Below are positions 44,348 to 56,985 of a stretch of 64,000 nt of DNA, piece after piece. The notes under the pieces were generated by a model. It saw only the letters and a program-made list of their open reading frames with translations. It did not search any database and was not told the DNA's origin. The DNA is from Sanguinoderma infundibulare (taxonomy: Eukaryota; Basidiomycota; Agaricomycetes; Polyporales; Polyporaceae): NCBI GenBank assembly GCA_032821775.1, contig JAVLRN010000002.1, positions 4,464,001 through 4,528,000 on the forward strand. Direction: 5' to 3'. Within the stretch, counting starts at the first letter, position 1. Every line of letters begins with the position of its first letter. Made by a program: the position numbers and the translations under genes.

Positions 44348-47300
44348 GGTGGTAGAAACCGTCGGTGACTGCGAAGGCAAGGAGTGGAAGCGGAAGGAAG
44401 AGATAAACAGACCAAGGGAAGTTGAATAGGACCGGGGCGATAGCAGGAACCCTTCTCGCGTAGTCTAAAAGAAGCAGCGGAGGTTACGTTGAGGGCCGTG
44501 GCATGTGGTGCTAGCATCGAAAGACAGCTATCGCAATCCAGGAGCAGTATTGCGCACACTACACGCTTATCGCCTGGTTTGGACGAAGCATCAGGGCAGC
44601 CGGATAGTCCTTTTGGGGTGCACCATACCTCTGATGACAGCTCAAACATTGAACTCGGGTCTTGTGCTGCGAAGGCGAGCCTTGCACTTGCTACGAATTT
44701 TCCTGGCCATGGTGAAGCGAATGGTGGTGGAGATGGGAAAGTTGGCTGTCGGTGCGTGCGGATGGCGTGGGGTGGCGAAAAGATGAAAGCGACCGCATCG
44801 TCGGCCCAGATCTGGCGCCATCACTTTCCCATCAATGATCGCCGCCTCCGAGTCTCCCGGTCGCCAACCGAGACGCCGAAAACATCATCCTACCACCGCT
44901 ATTATAGCGCCCAGAATCTCGGTCGGTGCGAGTCTTCGATCCTTGGGCAGTCCACTCATCATTACTGACCTCCTCCGTGCCTAGGTTCGAACTGCCGTGT
45001 GACCGCGGGATCACATCATAACTATGCATACGAAACGGTTTGAAAATCAAGGTTATTCAACGTTCGTCGTGTACAAGTATTTTATTATCCTCGGGGACGC
45101 ATGAGCTGAACGTAACCTTTGCATACATAGATACAATATACTTGATGCGAGCAGCGGCTCGATTTGATTGACGATTCCGAAGCGTCCTGCTATTCATGGA
45201 CACGCAACACGTGACGGTATTAATGCTTTCCGTAAGCCTCCCTCTTCATCTCAGTCGCCAAGCAGCAAAGTGATGAACACTTCCCCCTTCCCCCTTGGTC
45301 CTGATCAAATCCGCATAGAAAAGTCGCCCACATGACGCAACTCCATGAACCCTACGCGCTCGATGCATCGCCAGTTGTCCGATCGCCCCTACCACACGAC
45401 ATTCGTAAAACCCTTCGTGCCGCATCCTTAACGACCATCCTTATCTCAGGATTTCTCCTCCATCTATAATCCGCTACAAGCCCCTCCACCCGTACTCCGA
45501 AAGCGGTCCAGCTGTAGAGACCGCTCATGACTCACGAGGGCGGCGCGCTCATCTTGCCAGCGCGTGATTGGCTGTCCCGGGTCGTCAAACATGTCGGGCA
45601 CGGACGACGGGTGGAAGGATTCCTTCAACGCGGATGGCCTGATGATGGAGATTCGCGACATGAGGGCTAAAAACGGTGACGGCGACAAGAATGACGCCCT
45701 TGGGTCGGGTGCGGGGAATGGATGGGGGATGGCCCCGCCGTCCTCACAGGGATCGGGCCTTCGGAGCGATGGTTCAATGGAGGAGTTATCGTATCGAGGG
45801 AACGCCAATCGTACCTCACGTGAAGAGATCAGACAACCCTACTAGGTCGATCGCGGGCGGTGGCGTCGACATCATCCACTCGCAGTAGGTTCGCGCAAAG
45901 ATACGATTCCCTGACGATACACCATTGACTGCCACCAGTGTCTGTAGATTTGGGTACATACGACGCCGGCACGGTATGCGCTCACGATTGATGACGAGGG
46001 AGAGGAGACACGAACGCACTACATCCGCCATCATCTGCTGCGAACACCGGAGAAGTGAGACGGTACGCATCGAGAAATGGCCGACGTTGGTCCAGGCCGT
46101 CATCGCGTCGGCACCTAGTCGATGGGTCGATGGGAGACTGGTGCGTCACCACCCGTAGTTCGCGACTGCGAGTGAGGTTAACCTTCGATCCTGCGCTAGC
46201 GTCGTGCTGGAGTATGAAGGACTGTGCGAGGGGCCGGTAGGAATAACATCGCGTCGCATCGACTCGGACAATGGGCGCCCTTGTCCTAGAGTGCATTCGG
46301 AACAAACCATTAGAAGAGTCCCAGAACACCTCACCGAAGACTAGTTGACCCAACGGTTCGAGACCCCGGACGACGAGTTCGCCCTCAAGTTGGCTCCACG
46401 TGAGACCGACATCTACACCTCGCCATCATCGTGAACCCCAAACGGCAGGACCCAGGCGGCACATCTAACCGGCGCTCCGACGAGGACGACGCGCCCATGG
46501 AGGTCTGTGCATGACCACGTCCCAACAGCTGGAAAATGCACATCGTGATCAGGCCTCAGGCAGGAGGGAAATCGTATCTGCGGACATGAGGAAGGCACCG
46601 TCAACCGTTGAAGCGAACGAGAAGCAAACAAGTCTCGTTACTTGTTCGGAGCCACCGAGAACCCCGGCATTAAGCCGCATCAAACCACCGATTCGGGCAG
46701 TACATAATCTCTTACACTCTGGAAGGAGTTCGGAGCGGACAACACCGTCCGGACACGACTCCCCATAACGTCTGCATAGATATCTGGTCCACTACACTGC
46801 CCTCCAAAGGGTCGTACCATGAAGCATGGACTCGAGGGCTCGATGGCTCGCGAACGTCTATCAGGCATTGCCTCGAGAGCCTCGTGCGAATGCTCATGAC
46901 GAAGTTGTGTTCACGCACCGTTCGCACGCAACACAGGCCCGCCGGGAGCTGCCCAACACGTGGCCCAAAGTGCCACCAATCGTGATGCGGACTGTAAACG
47001 CTATCATTGCAGGGCAGCCCCTGAAGCTGAAGGGTAGTAGAGGGGAGTACAGTAAGGTTCAGGACAACGGAACTCGGTGGCACCGGTTGTAGCAGTAGTA
47101 AGCTGGATTCGTTGCGAGTATCAAGTCTGCAAGGCAGAGTGTCGTCTTTAGCCGGGGTGGTGCAGCCTAGGGGGCGACCCTGATTGTAGGTCCGTAGCCC
47201 CATAGAATTAGTTTTCGAACAGAGCCGAGTAAGCAAGCGTCGACAGCTTGACGTCGCAAAATCCAAGGAAGGCCTTGGACTTCAGCCAAGGCCAGGGAAG

Positions 47301-48678
47301 GCGACGGCCGGGGAACTACGGTGCGGATCAGAAAGAGAGCTGGGACATGCCATACGTCTGTGAGACCGGTTTCACCTCTGGTTGTCCTTTGAGTTGCGAG
47401 GTTTTCGGACCGCCGTTCATAGGGAGGGGCGGTGATTTGGGTCTAGGCTAGAAGCAGGAAGTAGGCTAACAACATCATCGATTCCTGCCAAGTATGGGTC
47501 GTGCATTCCGGTCGTCAGTGGAAGACTTTTAGGGCTTGCTTCGGGAGGCATAGCGCGATGTCTCGGATGGTGGGATTCGGGCGGCAGACGACGGACAACG
47601 ACTGCCATCTGAGGCGAGCCAAAAACGACAAACGCCCATAGCGAGACGTTGGCGCCGCATCCCTTGCCAGTTCCTCCCGGAAGATAATCTAGAAGAGAAA
47701 ATCTAGACACAGACTGGCTGAAAACCACGTGGAGGGCCACTCCTATCAATATTCGGAACCTTGAGAGACAGCTGACAGAACGCTGGAAGATAAAGCGGAT
47801 CAGAACGCCGCAATTTAAATCCGCCTGGCTTGGGTAGGTGCACTGTAACGAGCGGCGTGCGATGCTCATAAACCTTGGCCGACACGAGCGTGGGGTGGGC
47901 GGCGGACTTGAGGACTACAGTAATGCTGCGCCCAAGTCGACTGATGAAACATGTCAGCCAGTTACAAAGCTGGGTGAGCGAGAAACAAGGCTTCTGACGA
48001 AGTTCGATGTTCGGACAGAAGTTACAAGTCAGAGCACTCACCTGATTGCGATTGATAGGCCCCATGTCGTCCAGACGTTCGCTAGCAAGCCCCGCGCTCC
48101 GTGTGTTGACGTGTGCGCACCGCCGGCCATTTCCATTATGACCGATCCCGCCAGCGACGCGCGAGAGAGTCGCCTCCAATCGGCAGGGTGTGTTCCCAGG
48201 AGGGCACGTTCAGGAAGGCAGGGGCCACGTTTGCAAAGAAGTTCTCAGAAGGCAAGGAAGGACAAGTACAAAGTGACTGCCAAATCGGTGCACAAGGGGA
48301 AACATCAATTCGTCTCCTGGCTTATGAGGAGACCCAAGACCCCGAGAGGTGCTGCTGCAGTCGTCCTTGGGCGAGTTCGAGATTTTGCGCGAGCAGAGGC
48401 ACAGTGAGATGGAGTTTGGAGGAGCTGCAGATGTTGCAAACAGATGGCGGAGGCGGAGGATGGGAGATCGCGATGCGGAGGGCGGTGCAGGACAGGCGTC
48501 TCGGGAGAGGACATTGGGCGCTCTGGCGGCGATGGGACCTTTTCCGGGGGCATGGGCCTCCGCCGAGCATCTGATGGCACGGTCGAGGGCATCATTTAAA
48601 GCAGACGGAGAACAATAGCGCACCCCCCGCGCTTTCCCTCCTTTTTGTCCGCCTCGTTTTGGGTTCCGACAACAAGCC
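44348..48678. other. Long intergenic region
   Basis: About 4.3 kb with overlapping frames on both strands but no recognised domain and no convincing exon chain. A coding-looking stretch on the plus strand (46350-47100, including FALKLAPRETDIYTSP and RRELPNTWPKVPPIVMRTVN) has many frame changes and may be a decayed gene of unknown family. The last 600 bp are presumably promoter and 5' leader of the HMG-box gene. Confidence 0.4.
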
Positions 48679-50466
48679 ATGCCTGCGACTCGGTCATCCC
48701 TTGCTCGCCGTAGAAGGTCTTCTCTTGGTCTCGGTATGTCTTTAGCCACATGGTCTTCTCATCCCACAAGTACAACGACTAACATATCGTTATCAATAGG
48801 TCTCACCCAGGTCAAGCCAGGCAACTACGGCATAACCGTCACCTCCTCCATCTCCCCCCGAGCCCTAAGCTTCGCCCCCAATGTCACACCGAGCACGTAT
48901 GTAGAGGTCGACGACGACATCACTGGCGAAGATGCCCCGCCGTCGCCCACGACCGCTCTTTTCCCACCCACCGAGCCCGCCCCAGCTCCCACCCGCAGAC
49001 GATTGCCTCCCGGTAAGCGTCTCTCCCAGGGCTACATCCCCCGACCCCCCAACGCCTTCATGCTCTTCCGCGCCAACTTCGTCCGTCAAAAGCACGTCCC
49101 CGGTTCGATCGAGACCAACCACGGGTCGTTATCGAAGATCATCGGCAACTGCTGGCGCGCCTTGCCGCTCGAGGAGAAGCGCTACTGGGAAGTCGAGGCC
49201 AAGAAGGCAAAGGCTGCCCACCGCGAACGCTACCCCAACTATCGTTTCCGCCCCGTCCACAACAAGAACAAGAACAAGGACAAGGCCCTCGCCGCCGACA
49301 AGCGCAAGGAGAAGCTCCCGGCGCTGCCCGCGGACGAGGAGCGGTGCGAAGTCGTTGCACAGCTTCTTCTCGACGGCAAGAAGGGCGAGGAGCTCGCTGC
49401 CGCCATGCGCCAAATCGACCTCGCCCGCCAGCTCTCGCGCCCTGAGAGCGTCGATTCTCAGCAGGCAGATTCCTTCGCGCAGCCCGTTCCCGCTCACCCG
49501 CAGCCAGTTTACCTCCAGCGCCGTCCATCCTCTGTGCCTCCCATCTCCCTCCCGACGCTCCCTTTCCTTGTCTCCCCCACCCCGCAGATGGCCTTTGGTA
49601 CGAACATGTTCAACCAGGGATTCGCGGCCGGCACATCCAGCCTGCTCCCTTCGCGTGTTCCGTCCCCAGTGGGGAACATCTCTCGTTCGCGCGCCATCCT
49701 CGGCATGCGCCGCGCGTCAAGCTGCCAGCCGATGCCCTCGGAGCGCATGTGGGATGGCTATGATCCCCATCCGTACCACGCATCGTACGGTTACACTGCG
49801 ATGACCGAGGCCTGGCAGCTCCAGCCCGACATCTCTCCGCTTCCCGAGGTTACCGACGCGAGCATCTTCCAGCCCGGGTGGACCAACTCGTTCAAGGACG
49901 ACGCGACCCAGGTCGAGCTCGCTCACTTCGATCCGAACATGCAAGTGTTCATGCCTCCCGACGCCCAAGGCCCACTGCACCTCAACATCGGCCCGCTTGA
50001 CAGCTACGCCTTTACGTCGGCGCCGTCCACCGCCACCGACTCGTACTCAGCTGTCACCCCGGGCGGCAGCAACGTGTTCGAGCCGGTCGATCCGCACGCC
50101 GCGTGGCCCATCACCGAGAGTGGTCCTTCGAGTGCCTTCTCTGGCTCCCCCGCGCGCTCCGACGCCTCGCTCCCTGCACCGCAAGCCCTTCCGGTCGAGC
50201 AGGTGCCCATGATGTGCGCGCCGCAGCCACAACATCCGCAGGTGCCGTTCGATGTATGGGCCACGGGCGAACAGGATGTCGACAAGATGCACGGACAGCA
50301 GTTGCTCCACGTCGACGAGCACTCTCAACTGGCGATGCCGTTCGAGTTTGACGCGGAAGGAAGCTACGCCGGTCCCTATGACGTTTACACGGACGCCGGA
50401 ATGGGCGCAGGCACGGAGATGAGTATGGCCATCGACTACGGCTTTGGCGCTGCGTCAGAGTTCTGA
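48679..50466 (+). CDS. HMG-box transcription factor (573 aa)
   Basis: Exons 48679-48733 and 48800-50466 across a GTATGT...CAATAG intron (48734-48799). That intron is 66 nt and has no stop, so the frame also reads straight through. The HMG box spans roughly residues 95-170 of the spliced protein: YIPRPPNAFMLFRANFVRQK, LSKIIGNCWRALPLEEKRYW, YPNYRFRPVHNKNK. This is the sequence-specific (MATA-HMG-like) type with the RPPNAF start. A basic Lys/Asn stretch follows, and then a long low-complexity Pro/Ser/Gln-rich region that would serve as an activation domain. Such factors bend DNA and regulate sexual development or nutrient responses in basidiomycetes; no mating-type genes are nearby, so a mating role is not implied. 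Single copy here. Confidence 0.9.
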   Translation: MPATRSSLARRRRSSLGLGMSLATWSSHPTSTTTNISLSIGLTQVKPGNYGITVTSSISPRALSFAPNVTPSTYVEVDDDITGEDAPPSPTTALFPPTEPAPAPTRRRLPPGKRLSQGYIPRPPNAFMLFRANFVRQKHVPGSIETNHGSLSKIIGNCWRALPLEEKRYWEVEAKKAKAAHRERYPNYRFRPVHNKNKNKDKALAADKRKEKLPALPADEERCEVVAQLLLDGKKGEELAAAMRQIDLARQLSRPESVDSQQADSFAQPVPAHPQPVYLQRRPSSVPPISLPTLPFLVSPTPQMAFGTNMFNQGFAAGTSSLLPSRVPSPVGNISRSRAILGMRRASSCQPMPSERMWDGYDPHPYHASYGYTAMTEAWQLQPDISPLPEVTDASIFQPGWTNSFKDDATQVELAHFDPNMQVFMPPDAQGPLHLNIGPLDSYAFTSAPSTATDSYSAVTPGGSNVFEPVDPHAAWPITESGPSSAFSGSPARSDASLPAPQALPVEQVPMMCAPQPQHPQVPFDVWATGEQDVDKMHGQQLLHVDEHSQLAMPFEFDAEGSYAGPYDVYTDAGMGAGTEMSMAIDYGFGAASEF

Positions 50467-52198
50467 ATTCGTTGTCCCGACTGCGCTCGCTCCTTGACAG
50501 CCACGTTCGTGTTCGTGTTTGCATTGAGGGTTCCCGAAATGACTTTCTTGATTATCGATCTGGATATCTGTAACTCTACGTCGCTCGCGCTCGCCGTATT
50601 GCTCGGGCAGCTAATACCTCTCTGTAGCCATTATAACGTCTTCGAGATTCGTTCTGTCTCCGCCGCTTCGGCCTATATCCACCTCTGTAGCCATACTGAA
50701 TCTGCTCCCATCTCCAACCAAGTCTATTTACCCGTACATAGTTGCATCTTTCATAGATACCTTGCCGGCACCGCACATCCGCGCCCCGTACCCTACACGG
50801 TGTCCTCGCATTAGTGTTAGCGTTTGGTCCATCCAACTGTATCTATCTATCTATCCAACTCGTTGCCCACATTACTTCCACCGTGTGTGCGTCGCCGCAG
50901 CCCGATCGTATATGTTCTGCTTCGGATTCCCTGATGTCGCGTTGCGCAGTCACCCTTGACGGCGAACTCGATTGTTCCTCCGCCACTCGATCAGCCTGGC
51001 CAAGGTGTGCCTAGAATATGTACGTGAACCTTACGTGCTTCGACTCGGTTGGAAACGCAGAAGGCAAAACACGAGGGTTGCGATAGACGATTCCTCGTTA
51101 GGGTAAGTTCGAATTCAACATGATGCGGAAAGAGACCCCAGCTCCAACCTGGGTCCATCGAAGGTTTTGACTCGATACAAAACCGGCCACGCAGATGGAC
51201 GGACTACAGCACGCCGCTCCAGAACATTGGTCCGATTTCGTGATGTGTGTTCTTGTGAACCCTACGTGCTTCTACTCGCTTGGAAACGGAGAAGACACAA
51301 CACGTGCTGCGACATTAGGAGGATCGTCATCGGGAGGCACTCAAAGAAACCCACGCATCGGTTCTGATAGGAGGCGGGTGGCCGCGAGCAGGGACCTCTA
51401 TAGGACCCGTTTGTAGGATACCTGACTCGCAGACGGCAGAGTAAAATTCGGTCAAGCCACCCATTCAGGAAGGAGACGCATCGGCGACCACAAGAGTCTG
51501 GCGCAGCATGTGCTCCGAGTCGATGTCTACTACCTGCCGCCGAGGTCGCGTTCCGAAGCCAGAGTGATTACCCTACGTCATGGTCGACGTTCCGCATCCC
51601 TCGTCTCTCCGAGCCTCCTTGTTGCAAAGTTGTCGCTGGCGGGCTCGATCGATCGTTCTCCCGCGATCTGCGCACGGAGTCGTGGCAGGGTGCAGGCGGC
51701 GAGAGTTTGAGTTAACCTTACTGCAGGGGTGCAGGTGCACCCTGAGATCGCTGTGCAGATACAGTACAGGAACCCCCGTCGGCTTCTACTGTGCTCGATT
51801 GGAAGCGCAGAAGCGAGAACATGTGCTGCGATAGGCGACTCCTCTTTGGGGTACGGCCTGGCCGCCGGCAGTGGCGGCTACATCAGTCGTGCCACTCCGA
51901 CGTGCATGAATATCGAAGCAAAACTGACTTGCACTGGCACAAGCTGTGGCGCCCGCCACTCAACCTCCGGAGCCTGCGGCGTTCAAACGAAAGGATTAAA
52001 ACCGTTCTTGGGGCGATTCACGAAAGTGCCCTATGGCAAACGGAGTCGATGCATTTCCGGGGCATGCACAACGAGGGTCTCCATCCACGCCGAAGGCGAG
52101 CACCCCGTATTCGAGGCAACCAGCTCGCTCGACGTTAAATCCGGGTTTCGATTCGCAGACGGCTCCGGTAACCAGTAAAAGTTCGAACAAAGTCCGAA
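50467..52198. other. Intergenic region with dispersed short repeats
   Basis: No credible gene. It includes the HMG gene 3' flank and three diverged copies of a roughly 80-bp sequence (see 51020-51855). Confidence 0.5.
51020..51855 (+). repeat. Three dispersed copies of a diverged ~80-bp repeat
   Basis: Copies start near 51025, 51252 and 51770. Each has a GAACC...CGTGCTTCTACTCG-like start, a TTGGAA(A)CG(C/G)AGAAG core and an ACACGTGCTGCGA-like end, followed by TCCTC or a related run. All lie on the same strand. Confidence 0.55.
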
Positions 52199-53203
52199 TC
52201 AGAACCGCTCGGGCAGAGGAACGTCAACGACGATTGGTAGATTGACCTTGACGCCCTCCGCCGAGGCCGCGTTCACCAGGATCGTCCCGCCATCGCCCCG
52301 AAATACCGGCCTGCCAAGAATCTTGGTCCCCGCCGCGGCACAGACCACCAGGAGGGTGCTCAGCAAACGTCTGCTCCTGCTCGGGGAGGGGTCGCACGCC
52401 CGCTCGTACCAGAGCTGCACGGTAGACCACGACAGGTACCGCACGCCCCGCCCGGCGTGGGCGTGTCCGCACACATGCAGACGCGGGCGAATGCGCGCGA
52501 CAGCGTTGAGCAGGCTGGTGCAGCCTATTTGCTTCCCATCGAGGTGGTGGCGGGGAGGACCATGGGTGACGAGGATGTCCGTGACGGGGGGGAGGTGCGT
52601 CTTCCAGGAGTACCCACCGAGGGGGTACGAGAACGGGCCCCTTGGAATCCTCGGGTTGCCGTAGATGGAGAGGAGCCTGTCGCGAACCTCTATCGTTATT
52701 GACGAATCCTCGAGGTACGTCAGACTGGGATATCGTCGGAGGATGGCGTCGCGCCGGTCGGACGCGAGCGCAGCGTCGTGATTGCCCGCGATGACGATCT
52801 TGTGTGCGTGAGGGGCGGCGTGGAGCCAGGCCAGCGCCGAGTCGACCTCTTTCTCCGTGCCCGAGTCCGTCAGGTCGCCGGCGTGGATGAGAATGTCTCC
52901 GGGCGGAAGACGCGGAAGTTGGGAGTGATGGCTGTGGGTATCGGAGATGCAGACCACACGGGCCCGAGGGGGGCTCGAACGCGAGCCCTGCGGATCGTCC
53001 GGTTCTAGAGGGGGTTTTGGCGTGCATGCGGCAAAGGCTCGTCGCGCGACGAAAAGAAGGGGGTCCTCCGTCTTGAAAATCTCCCACCAACTTGGTTGTT
53101 TTCGATGGAGAATGTCTTCGAGGGGCCTGCAGTGCGCGCTGCTCATTCTAGGGAGCACTGGAACGTTGGGGGTGAGCAACAGGGGTGGATTGGGGACGGA
53201 CAC
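52199..53203 (-). CDS. Calcineurin-like metallophosphoesterase (334 aa)
   Basis: Single uninterrupted frame. The metal-binding motifs occur in order: DTHSHHSQ (about residue 90), HAGDLTDSG (about 110), IAGNHDAALASDRRD (about 138), ILVTHGPPRHHLDG (about 210) and HVCGHAHAGRGVRY (about 245). These are the two-metal phosphoesterase ligands (D-x-H, GD, GNHD, H, GH-x-H) with spacing like the MPPED1/2 (UPF0046) group of small intracellular phosphodiesterases. The substrate is not predictable. An alternative start at Met20 (53146, MSSAHCRPLED) is possible. A C-terminal hydrophobic stretch LLSTLLVVCAAAG may be a membrane or packing helix. Confidence 0.9.
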   Translation of the reverse strand: MSVPNPPLLLTPNVPVLPRMSSAHCRPLEDILHRKQPSWWEIFKTEDPLLFVARRAFAACTPKPPLEPDDPQGSRSSPPRARVVCISDTHSHHSQLPRLPPGDILIHAGDLTDSGTEKEVDSALAWLHAAPHAHKIVIAGNHDAALASDRRDAILRRYPSLTYLEDSSITIEVRDRLLSIYGNPRIPRGPFSYPLGGYSWKTHLPPVTDILVTHGPPRHHLDGKQIGCTSLLNAVARIRPRLHVCGHAHAGRGVRYLSWSTVQLWYERACDPSPSRSRRLLSTLLVVCAAAGTKILGRPVFRGDGGTILVNAASAEGVKVNLPIVVDVPLPERF

Positions 53204-54137
53204 CCAGAGGGCGGTTTCTTACTGCGGTGGACTCGAACGGCGAGGTGCAAGAGCGCATCCACGTGGACGAGGCAAATTGCCTTTTCTAGAGGCGCCGGCG
53301 TGGGGCGGCGTTGGCGCGAGGGTGGCCGAAACGAGACGGGAGATCGCTTCTGTCTTCTCTCCTTCTCAAACTACTTCCGAGTCCCACTCCGTGCGCGGTG
53401 AGTTCGAGTGTCAGATCGTGGTTACTGCAAGCGTGCTCCTCTCTCAACCAGTTAGCTGCGCCGGCAAAGGCGGCCCACGCTCAACCTACCCTATGACGGA
53501 AATTGTGTTCTACCATGGCCCCCCCGGCCCGCCATTCGAGACATGTTTGGCCGTGCGCATCACACGGTTGCGGTATCGGACAGCAGCGGAGAGCTCTGCT
53601 CATCCCAGCCATTAATTCCATTCGATCAGCTGGTAGCATTTCGTATCGCCACAAGTAGTCATGACCGCGCACGTTTGGCTTCCTCAAGGCCATCAACCGC
53701 CATCGACCCCTCAATTTCTCGAACTCGAGGCTCATTCAACCCCGCATCCCGGTTTTGCGCCCGCGTTACCAACCTGTGTTTGGCGAGGGTTGAGCCCCAG
53801 TCCGGCGTTCGGTCCGAATCTCAGGCGCGGTCACTTGACGCAGTCACTCCGTTCCCCGCTATACGCTTGCGCCGCGGTATCGCTCAGGTCCTTGCCCTAT
53901 GACCTGTCGCGTCTTTCTTTGCCCTTTGGCTACACTATAGCTGGATATTCAAACAGCTGGGTTAGTTGTGGCGAAGGATGGAGACCCAGGCGCCGTCGCA
54001 TCGCACTCTGACATAAGCCCTTGGCGACCTCGTATAAATTTCTTGCCTCCCATTCGTCGATTCCCCACTCCCCACCCCGCATTTCAAGCAGCCTCTCACA
54101 TCCTACTCTCCTCTCCACCAAACTCTCCATTGTCAAC
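53204..54137. promoter_or_regulatory. Divergent intergenic region between phosphoesterase and MIOX genes
   Basis: A 934-bp gap between divergently transcribed genes. Pyrimidine-rich stretches (CCTACTCTCCTCTCC near 54100) precede the MIOX start, as is common for fungal transcription starts. The frames in this gap have no recognised domain. Confidence 0.35.
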
Positions 54138-55496
54138 ATGCATCTCGTCAACGATGGCCGCGCTCTCGACGAGGTCTCCGACGCCGTCGACGAAGGTATG
54201 CTCCCATCGCTCCTACATCGTCTCGCTGATGTCTCAATGTCGTGTTCGCAGTCAACAAGCTCAAGTACCAAGCCGCCAAATGGGACGACAAGTCCCAGTT
54301 CGACACCAACAAGGACAAGGCCACGTTCCGCCAGTACGAAGCTGCCTGCGACCGCGTCAAGAACTTCTACCGCGAGCAGCACGGTAAGTCCAGCGCCCCG
54401 CTCTTCCACCGCGCACTGCACAGCAACGGAAATGAACTGCGGCTGATGTCTCGCCCTTCTCGCTTCGCAGAGAAGCAGACCGTTGAGTTCAACGTTCGCG
54501 TGCGGGCAGAGTTCAAGAAGACCGTCCACGCCCGGATGGGTGCGTACCTGTTTCCTGTGCCTCCCCTCGCCTCCTGGCTGCGGCTTCCGGCTGATCGTTC
54601 TTCCGTCCCCTTCAGGCATCTGGGAGGCAATGGAGAAGCTCAATACCCTCGTAGATGACTCGGACCCCGACGTGAGTTTCCTCAGATAAGCCTTCGGCGA
54701 CCGCCGTGCTCACGACTCCGATCGCACTCTAGACCGACCTCTCCCAGATCGAGCACCTTCTCCAGACCGCGGAGGCTATCCGCCGTGATGGCAAGCCGGA
54801 GTGGATGCAGGTCGCGGGACTCGTCCATGACCTCGGCAAACTCCTCTACTTCTTCGGCTCGGAGTACGTGTCTCTCCTTGGTTGATCCGTTCAAGCCCGA
54901 CGTCGCGCTGATCATTCGCTCCTTACCTGTAGAGGTCAATGGGACGTAGTCGGGGTACGTCACCGTTGACAAATGGATCGTCGGCGTTTGCTGATGCAGT
55001 GATATGCAGGACACGTTCGTGGTGGGCTGCAAATTCTCGGACAAGATTATCTACCCCGAGACCTTCGCCGCCAACCCCGATTCCGACGACCCTGTGTATT
55101 CGACCGAGTACGGTGTCTACGCTCCCCACTGCGGTCTGGAAAACGTGATGCTCTCGTGGGGACACGATGAGGTACGCTCTCTCGAGTTTGTCACGTTCGT
55201 ATGATGAGCTCATGATGCGTTCGTAACAGTACCTCTACCACGTCCTCAAGCGTCAGAGCTCCCTCCCCATGGACGCGCTCTACATGATTCGCTTCCACAG
55301 CTTCTACCCTTGGCACCGCGAGGGCGCGTACTCGCACCTCACGAACGCCGAGGACCAGCGCGCGCTCGAGGCCGTCCGCGCCTTCAACCCCTACGACCTG
55401 TACAGCAAGAGCGACGAGCCCGTCAACCTGGAGAAGGTCAAGCCGTACTACCAGGGCCTTATCGCCAAGTACTTCCCGGACGTCATCGAGTGGTAA
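54138..55496 (+). CDS. Myo-inositol oxygenase (MIOX)
   Basis: A di-iron enzyme that cleaves myo-inositol with O2 to D-glucuronate, in the cytosol; the first step of inositol catabolism. There are at least eight exons, first 54138-54195 ([19 protein letters not shown]). Then come [78 protein letters not shown] with [13 protein letters not shown] (metal-binding HD), [46 protein letters not shown], and a last exon with [13 protein letters not shown] and [19 protein letters not shown] ending DVIEW. All family hallmarks (HDxGK, SWGHDEY, HSFYPWH) are present and splice sites are canonical, so it looks functional. Confidence 0.95.
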
Positions 55497-56985
55497 AGAG
55501 GCGCCGGTCCTGCACGGTTAAGGTGTCGGTGAAGCTCTTGAATTCCTTTTCGTCGTTTGAGATGTAATGTCTTTCATGTGTTTGGCTAAGAGTGATACCC
55601 TTGATGTCGCGATCGCTAGATCCTTGTACCATTAGTCCTGAGCTTCGAATGTTTCATTGGCTATCAGTAGGTAGCACGTAGCTCCACTGTCGTTTACGTA
55701 TAAAGAATATGACTGTGTAGCATGATCAATCGACTTCTGAAATTCTCGTATCCAAGAAGATCCAATACCAGGGCCAATTTACTTGTTTTGCACTCGCGGA
55801 TCGTCTCAGCAGGTCTCTCTCTTCCCATCACGACTCGCAGCTTGTGCGATATTCTGGCCTATAGGCTGGTCCGGCCCCTGGTGTTGCCGCAACTTGATGT
55901 TTCTAGTGCCAGTCGTCGGAGACACTCGGAGAACCCTATCATTGTCACTTGGCCAGCTTCACTACCATTGACCAATCCGTCGGTTCGAAGATATCAGCCA
56001 GCCTTCCGTATCTTAGCCGGGGCCTTGGTCAGTATCCTTCTGAGCCTGAGAGCTCCGCCATCCGACGAAGGTCCCAATCGCGGTGGTCCCTATTTCTTGA
56101 AGGCAGCGCACACTTTGGAAACACCGGGGATCCGGAAAATTTTAAACGAGTTGTATCTCCACCGACGTCTCTTTCCCGAGGGTTGTCCCCCAGTCGAAAC
56201 TTCCTGAACACAGGGTCAGTTGGTGTGAGAACTCCGACGCGTGCGGGTGTCCGCTTTCCGCCAACTCGCCCGTGCGATGCGAAGTGCTCGATGCCAAGGG
56301 TGACGTAACTGCGCTATCATGTCTGAGCTTTCTACTTAGAAGTGACCTCCGCCGCACGAGGTTGGATGCGCTTGGAAGCAATTTCAAGTCCCCTGGCATC
56401 GTCTTGCCTACTTTTGGCAATCGTCTTTAGCCGTATCATTGATACGGCCTGCGATGGAGCTGCTCTGGTCTTTTGGACACGTAAACGTCGCCCAGATCTG
56501 AGTCCACTCTTCGATATATCAATGCAAGTCATGATCAGCACCGGCCGATTGACTACAAGTGCTACCATCTATGCTTTTGTAACCACCGGGTGCTCAAGAG
56601 AGGGAACGGACTTTGTCCGATTACCCGTCACTGAGGCGAGCCGCTGAGGGTTACGGCGTTTGCACTCTGAACGTAAACGGCTGCCATATACGGCACGACA
56701 CTGGTATAGACGCCCTTAGGTCCTTCGCGCCAATTGAAATGACTCTGCCCAAAAATTCCAATCGATGTGGCCCGTCTCAGCCCGGAATCCGACTGTCGAG
56801 CTGGCGCAGAAACGATAGCTCTCACTGTGGCGTCCCTCCTTTCCTGCCGACTGCCATTACGCCTTGTAAATATCCCTCGTTGTGTACCATATCGCTCCCA
56901 GCTCTCTCGACTCCAAAACCCTCCCCTCTTCGCTGCTCACGCCTGCTATCCCTTCAAAAACGCCCCGAAAGATAGACAATACACT
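55497..56985. other. Intergenic region
   Basis: About 1.5 kb between MIOX and the arginyl-tRNA synthetase gene. A frame at 56342-56647 has hydrophobic segments and the motif ISMQVMISTGRLTTS, faintly like the end of DUF6534 membrane proteins, but no matching upstream exons are seen. The stretch before 56986 is presumably the synthetase promoter. Confidence 0.4.

Noticed and set aside
46350..47266. A gene with HDHVPT and NTWPKVP segments
   Set aside because: Frames change every 20-40 codons and I cannot name a family, so it is not listed as a gene.
48679..50466. Mating-type locus because of the HMG box
   Set aside because: No homeodomain, pheromone or receptor genes are nearby; basidiomycetes have many non-mating HMG factors.
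56342..56647. A DUF6534 membrane-protein fragment
   Set aside because: Only a short resemblance in one helix, and no upstream exons; left as a note in the intergenic entry.
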